A stretch of 55,263 nt of DNA, taken from contig JAFRBA010000278.1 in the NCBI GenBank assembly GCA_017405115.1, positions 1 through 55,263 of the forward strand. Reading direction: 5' to 3'. A model generated the notes under the pieces. That model ran no database searches. It was not told the DNA's origin and worked only from the letters and a program-made list of their open reading frames with translations. The DNA comes from Kiritimatiellia bacterium (GTDB lineage Bacteria; Verrucomicrobiota; Kiritimatiellia; RFP12; UBA1067). Below, piece after piece: positions 17,376-25,752 of the stretch. The first letter of the stretch is position 1, and the number at the start of each line of letters is the position of its first letter. The translations under genes were made by a program, and so were the position numbers.

Positions 17376-19385
17376 ATGATTCGTTTCTTCAAAGCATTGT
17401 TCGCCGCTGCGATTACGGCCGGAGTGCCCGCCGCCCGGGCCGAGACATTCAAAGCCGTCTCGCCGGACGCTCTCAATGAAATCCGCCTCGAAACCGGCGA
17501 GAAGGGCATGGCGTATTCCGTCTGGCGGCGCGGCAAGTCGATTGTCGAGCCGGCGCGAATTGCGTTGAAGTTGGATGGGCATGGTTGGCTGAACGGCGCG
17601 GACGCCAAGCCCAAGGCGACGACGCGCAAGGTGGAAGGGACGCTCGCGACGCCGCTGTACAAGAAGTCAGCAATCGATCTCGCGGCGAACGAGACGCACG
17701 TCGATTTCGGCGATTGGGCGGTGAGGCTCCACGCCCGCAACGACGGCGTGGCCTGGCGGTTCGAGACAAGGTTCGACGGCGAGATTACTGTAAACGCCGA
17801 GGCGACGAACATCCGCTTTCCGAAGGGCGCGGAGCTTTGCTATACGGTTGCAGGCGGTTTCATGTCCGGCTGGGAAAAGCCTGCGCAGATTGGCCCAGTG
17901 GAAAGCGTTCCCGCCGGGCACCCGCAAATCGTGATGACGCCGTTCACCGCGACAGTGCCGGGTGTGGGTGTTGTCACGGTGACTGAATCCGACCTGCGCG
18001 ACTATCCGGGGTTGAACTTCTACCGTCGCGAAGGCGAGCCGGATACGCTGCGCTCGTGGCAGGCTGGCGTGCCGAGGGACGTCGACAAAGGCCGCCGCAA
18101 GATCAAGGTCGTGAACCGCGAGCCGTATCTTGCGAAGACGAAGGGAACGCGCAGCTTCCCGTGGCGCGTGTTCGTTTTGGGCGACACTCCGAGCGATCTC
18201 GTCGAATCTGACGCCGTTTATGCTCTCGCCACTCCCAACTCCCAACTCACCCACTCCTCCACTCCCAACTCCTCCACTGACTTCTCCTGGGTCAAGCCCG
18301 GGCAGGTCGCGTGGGACTGGTGGAACGGCTTTCAGATCACCGACGTCCCCGGGCTCAACACCGGCTGCAACTTCGAGACATACAAGGAGTACGTCAATTT
18401 CGCCGCGGCAAACGGCATCGCCTACATCATCATGGACGAGGGATGGTCCGAAAAGCTCGACCTCGACAAGCCGCGAGACGAGGTGAATGTGCCGGGTGTG
18501 ATTGCATACGCGAAGGAAAAGGGCGTGGGCGTCATTCTATGGGCGGCATGGTCGCCGCTTACCGACCGCGAGACGCGCCTGCGAGTTTTCGACCGCTATG
18601 CCGCGATGGGTGCGAAAGGCTTCAAGATCGACTTCATCGAGCGCGACGACCAGAGCGTCGAAAGATTTCTTGAAGAGACGGCTGCTGACGCGGCGGAGCG
18701 CAAGCTGGTCGTCCTCTTCCACGGCATACACAAGCCTACGGGGCTTCAGCGCACGTATCCGAACATCCTCAACTACGAGGGCGTCTACGGGCTTGAGCAG
18801 GGCGGGCGCAGCGGCGGACGCAAGGTCGTCATCTCCAACGACGTAAACCTCGTCTATACGCGCATGGTCGCAGGCTTCATGGACTACACGCCCGGCGCGA
18901 TGAGGAACCGCACTTTCGACGCGCCGCCGTTCGATCCTGAAAGGGACACCCGCGCCTGCTACGGAACGCGCTGCCACCAGCTCGCGCTCTTTCCGCTCTT
19001 CGAGGCGCCGATACAGATGCTCTGCGACTCGCCCACGCAGTACCGCAGTGAGCCGGAATGCACGGCTTTCATCACGAAAGTCCCGACTGTCTGGGACGAG
19101 ACGCGCGGTGTCGCGGGCGCGATCGGCAAGTTCGCCGCCGTCGCGCGCCGCAAGGACGGCGACTGGTGGCTCGGCGCGATAACGGACTGGACGGCGCGCG
19201 ATGTCAAGCTGCCTACGGACTTTCTCGGTGAAGGCGAATGGACGGTAGAGGCGTTCGAGGACGCTCCCGACGCGGACAGGAACGCGGAGCATTACGTCCG
19301 CCGCGTGTTCACTGTCAAGGCCGGCGAACCGCTGAAGGTGCGCCTCGCCCCCGGCGGCGGTTTTGCCGCGAGATTCACGCGATGA
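17376..19385 (+). CDS. Glycoside hydrolase family 97 (alpha-galactosidase/alpha-glucosidase type)
   Basis: 669 aa with a signal peptide (cleavage after AAR-A near residue 22) and a strong AAGGAGGTG site before ATG 17376. GH97 features: an N-terminal beta-sandwich, VKPGQVAWDWWNGFQI, YIIMDEGWS, GAKGFKIDFIERDDQ, LVVLFHG, RTYPNILNYEGVYGLEQ. D419 in GFKIDF is where retaining GH97 alpha-galactosidases carry their nucleophile; inverting SusB-type enzymes use glutamates instead. I therefore favour a retaining alpha-galactosidase, without proof. Residues around 286-301 (TPNSQLTHSSTPNSSTDF) come from a CTCCCAACT tandem tract, an apparent in-frame repeat insertion between two domains. The stop overlaps the start of the MFS gene (ATGA). 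Confidence 0.88.
   Translation: MIRFFKALFAAAITAGVPAARAETFKAVSPDALNEIRLETGEKGMAYSVWRRGKSIVEPARIALKLDGHGWLNGADAKPKATTRKVEGTLATPLYKKSAIDLAANETHVDFGDWAVRLHARNDGVAWRFETRFDGEITVNAEATNIRFPKGAELCYTVAGGFMSGWEKPAQIGPVESVPAGHPQIVMTPFTATVPGVGVVTVTESDLRDYPGLNFYRREGEPDTLRSWQAGVPRDVDKGRRKIKVVNREPYLAKTKGTRSFPWRVFVLGDTPSDLVESDAVYALATPNSQLTHSSTPNSSTDFSWVKPGQVAWDWWNGFQITDVPGLNTGCNFETYKEYVNFAAANGIAYIIMDEGWSEKLDLDKPRDEVNVPGVIAYAKEKGVGVILWAAWSPLTDRETRLRVFDRYAAMGAKGFKIDFIERDDQSVERFLEETAADAAERKLVVLFHGIHKPTGLQRTYPNILNYEGVYGLEQGGRSGGRKVVISNDVNLVYTRMVAGFMDYTPGAMRNRTFDAPPFDPERDTRACYGTRCHQLALFPLFEAPIQMLCDSPTQYRSEPECTAFITKVPTVWDETRGVAGAIGKFAAVARRKDGDWWLGAITDWTARDVKLPTDFLGEGEWTVEAFEDAPDADRNAEHYVRRVFTVKAGEPLKVRLAPGGGFAARFTR
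18231..18278 (+). repeat. In-frame short-unit tract (ACTCCCAACT / ACTCCTCC)
   Basis: About five imperfect 8-10 bp units within the GH97 gene, encoding a Ser/Thr/Asn/Pro-rich linker between the N-terminal sandwich and the barrel domain. Confidence 0.85.
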
Positions 19386-20689
19386 AACTAGATAGATACG
19401 CCCGTGCGCGAATCCGCCAAGTGGCGGCGATGCTGTTTGTCTATGCGACGTTCTATGTGTGCCGCCTCGCATTCTCCGCCTCGAAGAAGGGGATGATCGA
19501 GCAAGGCGCATACACGCCGGCGGAGATTGGCTACATCGGCTCGGCGATGCTCTTCGCCTACGCGATAGGCAAGATAGTCAACGGGTTCATAGCCGACCGC
19601 GTGAACGTCAAGAAGTACATCATGCTGGGGCTGTTCGTCTCGTCACTTGCGAATCTCTTGGTCGGCTTTCACATTCCGGCGCTGATGCTCGCCGTCGTGT
19701 GGTTCGTGAACGGCTTTGCGCAGGCGTCTGGCGCTCCGTGCTGCGTCGTGGCGCTGTCGCGCTGGTGGCCGAAGGAGAAGCGCGGCACGTACTACGGAAT
19801 ATGGTCGTGCTCAAACAATCTGGGCGAGGTCTTGGCCTACGTCGTTTCGGCGGGAATCGTCGTCTGGGTCGGCAAGGCGTTCGGGCCTGATTGGGCGTGG
19901 CGGAGCTGCTTCTGGGGCGCGACGGCGTTCGGCTTCGTCGGCATAACTGCGGCGTGGCTCTTCTTCGGCAACGCGCCGGAGGACGAGGGGCTGCCGTCCG
20001 TCCCCGTGGACGCGGCGGATGCAAAGATCGACACGACCGGCGGACAGAAGATCGCGCTGACGTCCACCGCTGTGTGGCTCATCGCGCTCGCGGGCGGATT
20101 CTTCGCGGCGAGCCGGTATGCCGTCATCGACTGGGGGATGTTCTTCCTTCAGGTCAAGAAAGGCTACACGGAGGCGGGCGCGGCGACCATCGTCTCCATA
20201 AACTCCGTCGTGGGCGCGGTGTCGTCTGCGCTTTCGGGGGTGATCTCCGACCGCTTCTTCAAGTCCAGCAGACGCGGGCTTGCGCTTTCGGCGGGCGTTC
20301 TCAATGTCGTTGCGCTCGTCCTCTTCATGCTCGTGCCGGGGCGTCACGCCTGGCTCGATGTCACGGCGATGGTGATGTTCGGCTTTGCGGTCGGCATTCT
20401 CCTGACGTTCCTCGGCGGGTTGATGGCGGTTGACTACGTGCCCAAGTGCGCGGCGGGCGCGGCACTTGGCATCGCGGGCATGGGCAACTACATCGGCGCG
20501 GGGCTTCAGTCCATCATATCCGGCTACCTCATAAAGCGCGCGGAGGACGGAACGGCGACGCTCATGGGGCACACCTTCGCGGGCGGCTACACGCTCGACT
20601 GGCTCGCAGTGTTCTGGATTGCGATGGCATCGCTTTCGGTCGTGTGCGTCATCTGGGCCGGTGACTATCGACTAACGACTAGCGACTAA
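19382..20689 (+). CDS. MFS transporter, organophosphate:phosphate antiporter type
   Basis: 435 aa from ATG 19382, overlapping the GH97 stop by 4 bp, so translationally coupled. The protein has about 12 membrane segments. The start RIRQVAAMLFVYATFYVCRLAFSASKKGMIEQGAY resembles the GlpT/UhpT/UhpC family, as do the Arg in the first helix (YVCR) and the loop FIADRVNVKKYIMLGLF. Members exchange phosphorylated sugars or glycerol-3-phosphate for phosphate across the inner membrane, or act as sensors (UhpC). With a secreted metallophosphoesterase and a GH97 enzyme upstream, uptake of a sugar or sugar phosphate released outside is a reasonable inference. The last residues (YRLTTSD) are encoded by a GACTA-type tandem tract, so the C-terminus is probably not functional sequence. 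Confidence 0.88.
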   Translation: MKLDRYARARIRQVAAMLFVYATFYVCRLAFSASKKGMIEQGAYTPAEIGYIGSAMLFAYAIGKIVNGFIADRVNVKKYIMLGLFVSSLANLLVGFHIPALMLAVVWFVNGFAQASGAPCCVVALSRWWPKEKRGTYYGIWSCSNNLGEVLAYVVSAGIVVWVGKAFGPDWAWRSCFWGATAFGFVGITAAWLFFGNAPEDEGLPSVPVDAADAKIDTTGGQKIALTSTAVWLIALAGGFFAASRYAVIDWGMFFLQVKKGYTEAGAATIVSINSVVGAVSSALSGVISDRFFKSSRRGLALSAGVLNVVALVLFMLVPGRHAWLDVTAMVMFGFAVGILLTFLGGLMAVDYVPKCAAGAALGIAGMGNYIGAGLQSIISGYLIKRAEDGTATLMGHTFAGGYTLDWLAVFWIAMASLSVVCVIWAGDYRLTTSD

Positions 20690-20690
20690 T
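20662..20690 (+). repeat. Short-unit tract CGACTAACGACTAG at the end of the MFS gene
   Basis: Four imperfect units of (A)CGACTA supply the last codons and stop of the MFS gene. Confidence 0.8.
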
Positions 20691-20706
20691 GACGAGTCTG
20701 TGGCTT

Positions 20707-20844
20707 TCACATGTCGGCCGAACGACAGTCGCTCGCGAGGTTGCGAAGTTCGGGGTTCTTGGCGTAGAAGGCCTCCGACTTGGCTTTGAGCGAGGTTATG
20801 TCGATGCGCCTGAAGTCGCGCTTCACTTCGTAGAAGTCGGAGTT
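20707..20844 (-). pseudogene. Remnant of the 3' end of an unknown gene
   Basis: Read on the minus strand, these 46 codons are coding-like (starting NSDFYEVKRDFRRIDI, then KAKSEAFYAKNPELRNLAS) and end in TGA at 20707-20709. An in-frame TAG stands immediately upstream (20845-20847) and there is no start codon or ribosome binding site. This looks like the surviving tail of a deleted or disrupted gene. I cannot name the family. Confidence 0.5.
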
Positions 20845-20923
20845 CTAGGGGGACCCAGCTGAAGGCGGGGCAGACTGCCGGAACTGGGGCGAATGACTAA
20901 CTTGAAAATTGAAATCGGCATCG

Positions 20924-20952
20924 TTGACCATTACGAAGCAATATGATATAAT
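20924..20952 (+). promoter_or_regulatory. Promoter, TTGACC - 17 bp - TATAAT
   Basis: The best match to a sigma-70 consensus in the window: TTGACC at 20924 and TATAAT at 20947, 30 bp before the antitoxin start. Confidence 0.8.
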
Positions 20953-20981
20953 GTCGTTGTCATTACAAAAGGAGATTCCCG

Positions 20982-21266
20982 ATGCAGCAGTCATTGATAC
21001 AAATTCGAGTTGATCGTTCTTTGAAGGATGAGGTCTCGGATATTTTTTCTTCTCTCGGCATTGATATTTCAACAGCGATCAGGATGTTCCTTATGCGGTG
21101 CAAGTGCGTGAAGGGCATTCCCTTCGCGCTTACGATGCAGGATGCCCCGCCGCAGCGAATAATCGGCATTGCGAAGGGCAAATGGCATTTCCCGGAGGAC
21201 TGGGAGTCGCAGGACAAGGCATTGGACGCCGAGGTGGCGAAGGATTTCTATGCGGATTCTCTTTGA
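20982..21266 (+). CDS. RelB/DinJ-family antitoxin
   Basis: 94 aa with AAAGGAG before the ATG. The N-terminal ribbon-helix-helix (IQIRVDRSLKDEVSDIFSSLGIDISTAIRMFL) is typical of RelB/DinJ antitoxins, which bind their own promoter and neutralise a toxin through the C-terminal half. The C-terminus (KWHFPEDWESQDKALDAEVAKDFY) is the probable toxin-binding part. The gene overlaps the following PIN toxin by 17 bp, so the pair is translationally coupled. DinJ-like antitoxins usually pair with RelE/YafQ; pairing with a PIN toxin is less usual. Autoregulation at the promoter 30 bp upstream is expected. Confidence 0.85.
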   Translation: MQQSLIQIRVDRSLKDEVSDIFSSLGIDISTAIRMFLMRCKCVKGIPFALTMQDAPPQRIIGIAKGKWHFPEDWESQDKALDAEVAKDFYADSL

Positions 21267-21636
21267 CACCCATACCTTGATTTGGTTTTTGGAAGACAAT
21301 CCAAGACTGCCGTCCAATATCCGTGCGCTGCTTCTGCGTCAGGATTCGCAGCTCTTCTTCAGTTCGGTCTCCATCCTGGAAATTGCAATCAAGCACTCGC
21401 TGAAGCCGGACGTGATGCCTTGCGATGCTGATGCAGTCTATGCCGATGCATTGGCGTCCGGCATTTCGGAAATCCCCTTCATTTCGCCTCATGCTCGTGA
21501 GGTCGGCAATCTGCCGTGGCTACATCGAGATCCGTTTGACAGGATGCTCATTGCGCAGGCGCGGATGGACGACGTGCGGCTTCTGTCCCATGATGGCGAC
21601 GTTATCCGTTACGGTGAGGGAGTCATGGGATTTTGA
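21250..21636 (+). CDS. PIN-domain ribonuclease toxin (VapC-like)
   Basis: 128 aa from ATG 21250, inside the end of the antitoxin gene. PIN motifs: D6 in ILFDTHTLIWFL, the Glu in SSVSILEIAIK, Asp residues in HRDPFDRMLIAQA, and a final Asp in LLSHDGDVIRY. This matches the four acidic positions that bind Mg2+ in PIN RNases. The SXLEIAIK and WLHRDPFDRMLIAQA signatures belong to the type II toxin subgroup of PIN proteins. Probably an endoribonuclease held inactive by the upstream RelB/DinJ-like protein. Confidence 0.88.
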   Translation: MRILFDTHTLIWFLEDNPRLPSNIRALLLRQDSQLFFSSVSILEIAIKHSLKPDVMPCDADAVYADALASGISEIPFISPHAREVGNLPWLHRDPFDRMLIAQARMDDVRLLSHDGDVIRYGEGVMGF

Positions 21637-21714
21637 ATATACGATTGTAACCTTTCGCCTTGCGGCGTGTAAACAGTAAGCAGAAACTTTAAAACCGAAG
21701 GAGCAGGAAAACAA

Positions 21715-24700
21715 ATGGCACTGGAAATCATCGGATACAACGCAACGTTCAACGAGTTCGTGAAGTTCGCGGAGGCGCAGCATACGGCAGGCAAGGACAA
21801 AGCCGTCGCTCGCTTCGAAAAACCCGATGCGGACGGATTGGGCGGGATCGTCAACCGCACTATCAAGCCCGGATCCGGCGACTGGGTTGGCATCGGTGTG
21901 GGGCGCCTCGCCAGCCTGAAGAGGGCCAACAACATCACCCGCGAGGCGTTCATGAATGCGGTCGGCAACATGTTCGGCGGGGTGGACCACATCCCCGACA
22001 ACGTGAAGGACGCCATGAAGATGCAGGACTACGGGAAGGGGAAGCCCCTCACCGCCCGGCGCATCCTCGCCGTAAAGGCCGCGATCGACGCCGTCAAGCT
22101 CGGGACCTTCCAGTCGGCGGATGCTGGGGGGATTGCGCTCAACATGGGCTTCGTGAAGTCCGAGTTCCCGAAGCTCGCGCGCACCGCGCACTTCTATGCC
22201 CAGGCGACCGGCCTGTCAGAGCTGGAAGCGCTGACGGCCGTCGCAGAGCCGAACTCCAAGCCCAACCGCCTCATGCAATACGGCGGGCGCTTCCTTGACA
22301 ATGCGGAGAACTTTGCGAACGGCCTCCGCCTCATGGACTCCTTCAATGACTGGTTCACGGCGGTGCGCGCAACGAAGAATGCGGACGGCAATTCGTTCGC
22401 CAATGCGCAATCGTTCACCGACCTCAACATCTACAGCCACATGGCACGCCACGACTCCACAGCCGGCTTCGAGCGCTTTGTGTTCGAGGAACTGGCGATC
22501 AACGGCGCGCACGACCTCTCCGGGACCGACCCCGAGAAGCTCTTCGGGATGAAGGACAACGCGGCGATGCGCTTCTTCGGCACCAACCGCCAGGCCCACT
22601 TCACGGGCGTTATGGCGTCCGTGCCGCCGGAGAAGCGCGGCGCGATCTTCGCCGTCTTCGACAAGCTCTCGAAGCCGCTGCCGGAGACGAAGGAGGACGC
22701 GAAGGCGTTCTACGCCATGCCCCTCGTCGAACGCGGCGTCAGGGATTCCAGCTTCGTCATCGGCCGCATCCTGCGCCACCTGCCCGAAATCGAATCGCTC
22801 ATGGCGAAAGGAAAGCTCACCGAGGCGAACATCGTCAAGACCCTTTGCCCCGACATGCCCTCGAGCGACTGGACGATCAGCGGACTCAACGAGTTCACGC
22901 ACAACGTTGACGATGTCGCCAAGACGAAAATGCGCGATCTCGGCCTGGACGAAGACAATGTCGAAGACCTCGGCCAGAATATCCGGCTCGTGATGGAAGA
23001 GACGTGCTGCACGGTCGACGAGGCCGTGGAAGCCGTCAGGACCGGCAAGCGCGTCGCCCCGCCGAAATACATGACCAACGCGACGTATGACATTTACAAG
23101 TTGGACGGCACCACGAAGGCCGCGCGCGCCCAGCTCGACGGCGACGGGGCGGGCGACCTCTTTCGCGCCTACGACTACGGCGCGGCGGACGACCCCAAGA
23201 ACGCGGAGAAATTCTTCATCAAGGACAAGGATTCTCTCGCCTTTGGCTTCACCTTCCCCGACGGCACCTCGCTCAAGGCCAACGCGGGCGTCCACAAGGG
23301 CAACATCCCTCAGATCCTCGACAAGCTCGAATCGCTCGCGGGCAGGGTGCACCCTCGCCAGCAGACGGCGCTCCTGTTCGCCGTCTCGCAGGCGGGTGTC
23401 AGCGCGCTCAAGGGCGGTCTTGTGCCATACGGCATCGCCTCTTCCGAACACGCCGCCGTCGATTTCACGCTCTCCAGGAACGACAAGACGGGAGACATCA
23501 CGATTCGCTACACCAGCCCCAAGAAGCTGCCGTTCTCCTTCGAGTGGACCGCCACGATCAATGTCGACGGCACCGTTAGCACCACCCCGCTGTATTTCAT
23601 GTCAGAGGAGTCCCGCCGCTTTGAAGAGACCGTCGTCAAGGATAAGGCGCTAGCCACCGGCTACAACAAGGCCGAACTTCCGATGCTCGCGAAGGCGTTC
23701 GCGTTCATCAGGACCGTGACCGGCTGCAGCGACGATGAGGCGCTCAAGAAAACGCTCGATCCGCAAAGCCGCGAGCGTCGGCTCTTCGACTATGGCGGAC
23801 GCTTCGCCCAGAATGCCGAAAACTTCGCCGACGGACTGAAGCTCATGGATACGTTCGCCGCGTGGCATGACAACCTCACCGAAGGGTACAACGCCATCAG
23901 GCAGAGTGGCACGAGCTTGGATGGATACGACTACACCATCGCCGACACGCCGTCTAAGCTCAATGTCGATTCCAACGCAATAAACGGCAGGGACGCACTG
24001 GAGAAGTTCGTCTTCGAGTCGATTGCCGCCAATCCCTCGGCGAATCTCAAGGAGACGGACGGCGAGAAGATATTCGGCTTCGCGAACAACGGCGCGAGCC
24101 GCTTCGTCGGCCAGGGCTTCACCGGTTCGTGCTGCAACACGGTGGCCAACATCCCGCCCGCGAAGCGCGAATGCGTCTTCAAGGTGTTCGACCTCTTCTG
24201 TCCGATGTGCAGGACCGCCGAAGACAAGTCGATTCCGGTCAAGAACCGCCAGCTGACTCCGAGCGACAGGACGCGTCTTCTCGGTCGTATCCTGCGCCAC
24301 CTCGACGATGTCATCGCGCTTGACGCGGAAGGCCAGCTCACCGCAGAGAACTTCATCAGGGTGTGTCTCCCCGACATGGTCAAGGCGGGTGCGGCCGGAG
24401 ACTGGGACTTCAAGGCACTCGGCGCATTCTTCAACAGCATGGATGACGAACTGAACGAGAACCACCCCAAGATCGCAAACGTTGCCACGCTCGTTTTCGA
24501 GACGACGGGCGGCACGGTCGACGAAGTCGTGGATTTCCTCGAGAACGGCAAGCCCCTCCCGCCCGCGCAGTACGCCTCGCAGGGCCAGATGCCGATCGAT
24601 GAGCTCGAGACGGTCGAGGGTGGTTTCAAAGTGATCAAGGCCGACCTGGACCGTCCGGGCGGCTACAACTACATTGGCGCGCAGGAACCTCTCTTGAAGG

Positions 24701-25086
24701 GCGGCCCCGACGCAGGATTCGGCTTTACCTTCCCGGGCGAGGACCGCTTCGTCACGAACCACACGCAAACAGGCAAGGCCAACATCTCCAAGGTGCGGGA
24801 CAAGGTCGTGGAGATGTGCGGAAGCATCCACGCAAAGCAGGCCAGCAACGTGCTGCTCATGCTTAGCCAGTCCGGCCTCGGCCCGCTCAACCGCGGGCTC
24901 ATGCAGTACAACATCTTCTCTTCCGAGCACAGCGCCGTGGAATACACCCTCTCGAAGGACGACGAGACGGGAGACGTCACGATTCGCTACGCCAACCCCA
25001 AGGAGCTGCCGATTGCCTTCGAGTGGACCGCCACGGTCAAGACCGACGGCTCCATGAGCACCACGCCGATCGTCGTGCACAAATGA
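21715..25086 (+). CDS. Large internally duplicated protein; candidate type III secretion effector
   Basis: 1123 aa after AAGGAGCAGG. No signal peptide or membrane segment. An N-terminal unit of about 130 residues (including GKPLTARRILAVKAAID) precedes two related halves of about 480 residues. Both halves share RLMQYGGRFLDNAENFANGL / RLFDYGGRFAQNAENFADGL, IGRILRHL / LGRILRHL, YGIASSEHAAVDFTLS / YNIFSSEHSAVEYTLS and LPFSFEWTAT / LPIAFEWTAT. I do not recognise a catalytic domain. The next gene, 56 bp downstream, is a CesT-like chaperone; a large, signal-less protein beside its chaperone is the usual layout of T3SS effectors. That function is inferred from context only. The size and duplication would also suit a scaffold or structural substrate. 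Confidence 0.6.
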   Translation: MALEIIGYNATFNEFVKFAEAQHTAGKDKAVARFEKPDADGLGGIVNRTIKPGSGDWVGIGVGRLASLKRANNITREAFMNAVGNMFGGVDHIPDNVKDAMKMQDYGKGKPLTARRILAVKAAIDAVKLGTFQSADAGGIALNMGFVKSEFPKLARTAHFYAQATGLSELEALTAVAEPNSKPNRLMQYGGRFLDNAENFANGLRLMDSFNDWFTAVRATKNADGNSFANAQSFTDLNIYSHMARHDSTAGFERFVFEELAINGAHDLSGTDPEKLFGMKDNAAMRFFGTNRQAHFTGVMASVPPEKRGAIFAVFDKLSKPLPETKEDAKAFYAMPLVERGVRDSSFVIGRILRHLPEIESLMAKGKLTEANIVKTLCPDMPSSDWTISGLNEFTHNVDDVAKTKMRDLGLDEDNVEDLGQNIRLVMEETCCTVDEAVEAVRTGKRVAPPKYMTNATYDIYKLDGTTKAARAQLDGDGAGDLFRAYDYGAADDPKNAEKFFIKDKDSLAFGFTFPDGTSLKANAGVHKGNIPQILDKLESLAGRVHPRQQTALLFAVSQAGVSALKGGLVPYGIASSEHAAVDFTLSRNDKTGDITIRYTSPKKLPFSFEWTATINVDGTVSTTPLYFMSEESRRFEETVVKDKALATGYNKAELPMLAKAFAFIRTVTGCSDDEALKKTLDPQSRERRLFDYGGRFAQNAENFADGLKLMDTFAAWHDNLTEGYNAIRQSGTSLDGYDYTIADTPSKLNVDSNAINGRDALEKFVFESIAANPSANLKETDGEKIFGFANNGASRFVGQGFTGSCCNTVANIPPAKRECVFKVFDLFCPMCRTAEDKSIPVKNRQLTPSDRTRLLGRILRHLDDVIALDAEGQLTAENFIRVCLPDMVKAGAAGDWDFKALGAFFNSMDDELNENHPKIANVATLVFETTGGTVDEVVDFLENGKPLPPAQYASQGQMPIDELETVEGGFKVIKADLDRPGGYNYIGAQEPLLKGGPDAGFGFTFPGEDRFVTNHTQTGKANISKVRDKVVEMCGSIHAKQASNVLLMLSQSGLGPLNRGLMQYNIFSSEHSAVEYTLSKDDETGDVTIRYANPKELPIAFEWTATVKTDGSMSTTPIVVHK

Positions 25087-25142
25087 GCACTTGAACCAGC
25101 CAACGCAACTTTCGACAACTTGGCAACAAGGAGAGGCCAACC

Positions 25143-25619
25143 ATGGAACTGAACGAACTGATGTCCTCGTTTGCGGAAAAACTCGGAATCGAAGGGATCG
25201 AAGTCAAGGACGGCATCTGCTCCATGACGATCGACGACATCCCGATGGAATTCACGGAGTCGCCCGGCGGAGAGGCCGTGATCGGCGTTGCCGTCATCGG
25301 CGAACCGCCGCCTGAGAAGCGCGAGGCCTTCTACGAGATGCTTCTCGAGGCGAACACGCAGGTGTACGGGACGCTTGGCGTCGCCTTGTCGAAGCTGCCG
25401 GACACCGGCGAGATCGCTCTTATCGGCGGCCTTCCGTTCAAGGACCTGGAGGTGAAGGAGTTCTGCAAGAGCCTGGACGAGTTCGTCAGCAAGGCCGAGG
25501 AATGGCGCGAGACGGTGGAGAACTTCCGCCCCGCCGCGGAGGAGGCAGCCGTCCGTGACGAGGAGGCGGCCCGGTTCCGCCGATTCGGCATGAACGGCCC
25601 CGGCTTCATGAGCGTCTAA
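25143..25619 (+). CDS. CesT/Tir-like type III secretion chaperone
   Basis: 158 aa, strongly acidic, preceded by AAGGAGAGG. The pattern is that of class I T3SS chaperones: an N-terminal helix (LNELMSSFAEKLGIEGI), beta strands around CSMTIDDIPMEF and AVIGVAVIGEPP, a helix with LLEAN, then LGVALSKLPDTGEIALIGGLPFKDL, and a final helix with LDEFVSKAEEW. Such proteins dimerise, hold the N-terminus of an effector partly unfolded and deliver it to the secretion ATPase. The likely client is the 1123-aa product just upstream. The C-terminal 35 residues are an unusual Ala/Glu/Arg extension. No other T3SS part is in this window. Confidence 0.68.
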   Translation: MELNELMSSFAEKLGIEGIEVKDGICSMTIDDIPMEFTESPGGEAVIGVAVIGEPPPEKREAFYEMLLEANTQVYGTLGVALSKLPDTGEIALIGGLPFKDLEVKEFCKSLDEFVSKAEEWRETVENFRPAAEEAAVRDEEAARFRRFGMNGPGFMSV

Positions 25620-25625
25620 GTAATC

Positions 25626-25705
25626 TCGCTCATAAAAGTGGCTGACAAGGCGAAAAGTTCGCTCATAAAAGTGGCTGGCAAGGCGAAAAGTTCGCTCATA
25701 AAAAC
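25626..25705 (+). repeat. 33-bp direct repeat, 2.4 copies
   Basis: Units start at 25626, 25659 and 25692 (the last one partial) with TCGCTCATAAAAGTGGCTG and AAGGCGAAAAGT. The second unit differs from the first by one base. They end 10 bp before the -35 of the DUF4143 ATPase promoter. The 33-bp period, about three helical turns, suggests operator sites. Confidence 0.95.
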
Positions 25706-25714
25706 AGACTTTAG

Positions 25715-25744
25715 TTGCTTTCCGGCATCTTTTTATGGTATAAT
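25715..25744 (+). promoter_or_regulatory. Promoter, TTGCTT - 18 bp - TATAAT with TGG extension
   Basis: TATAAT at 25739-25744 preceded by TGG. The ATG of the ATPase follows only 8 bp later, so the transcript is expected to be leaderless or nearly so. Confidence 0.8.
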
Positions 25745-25752
25745 GTGCAAAC

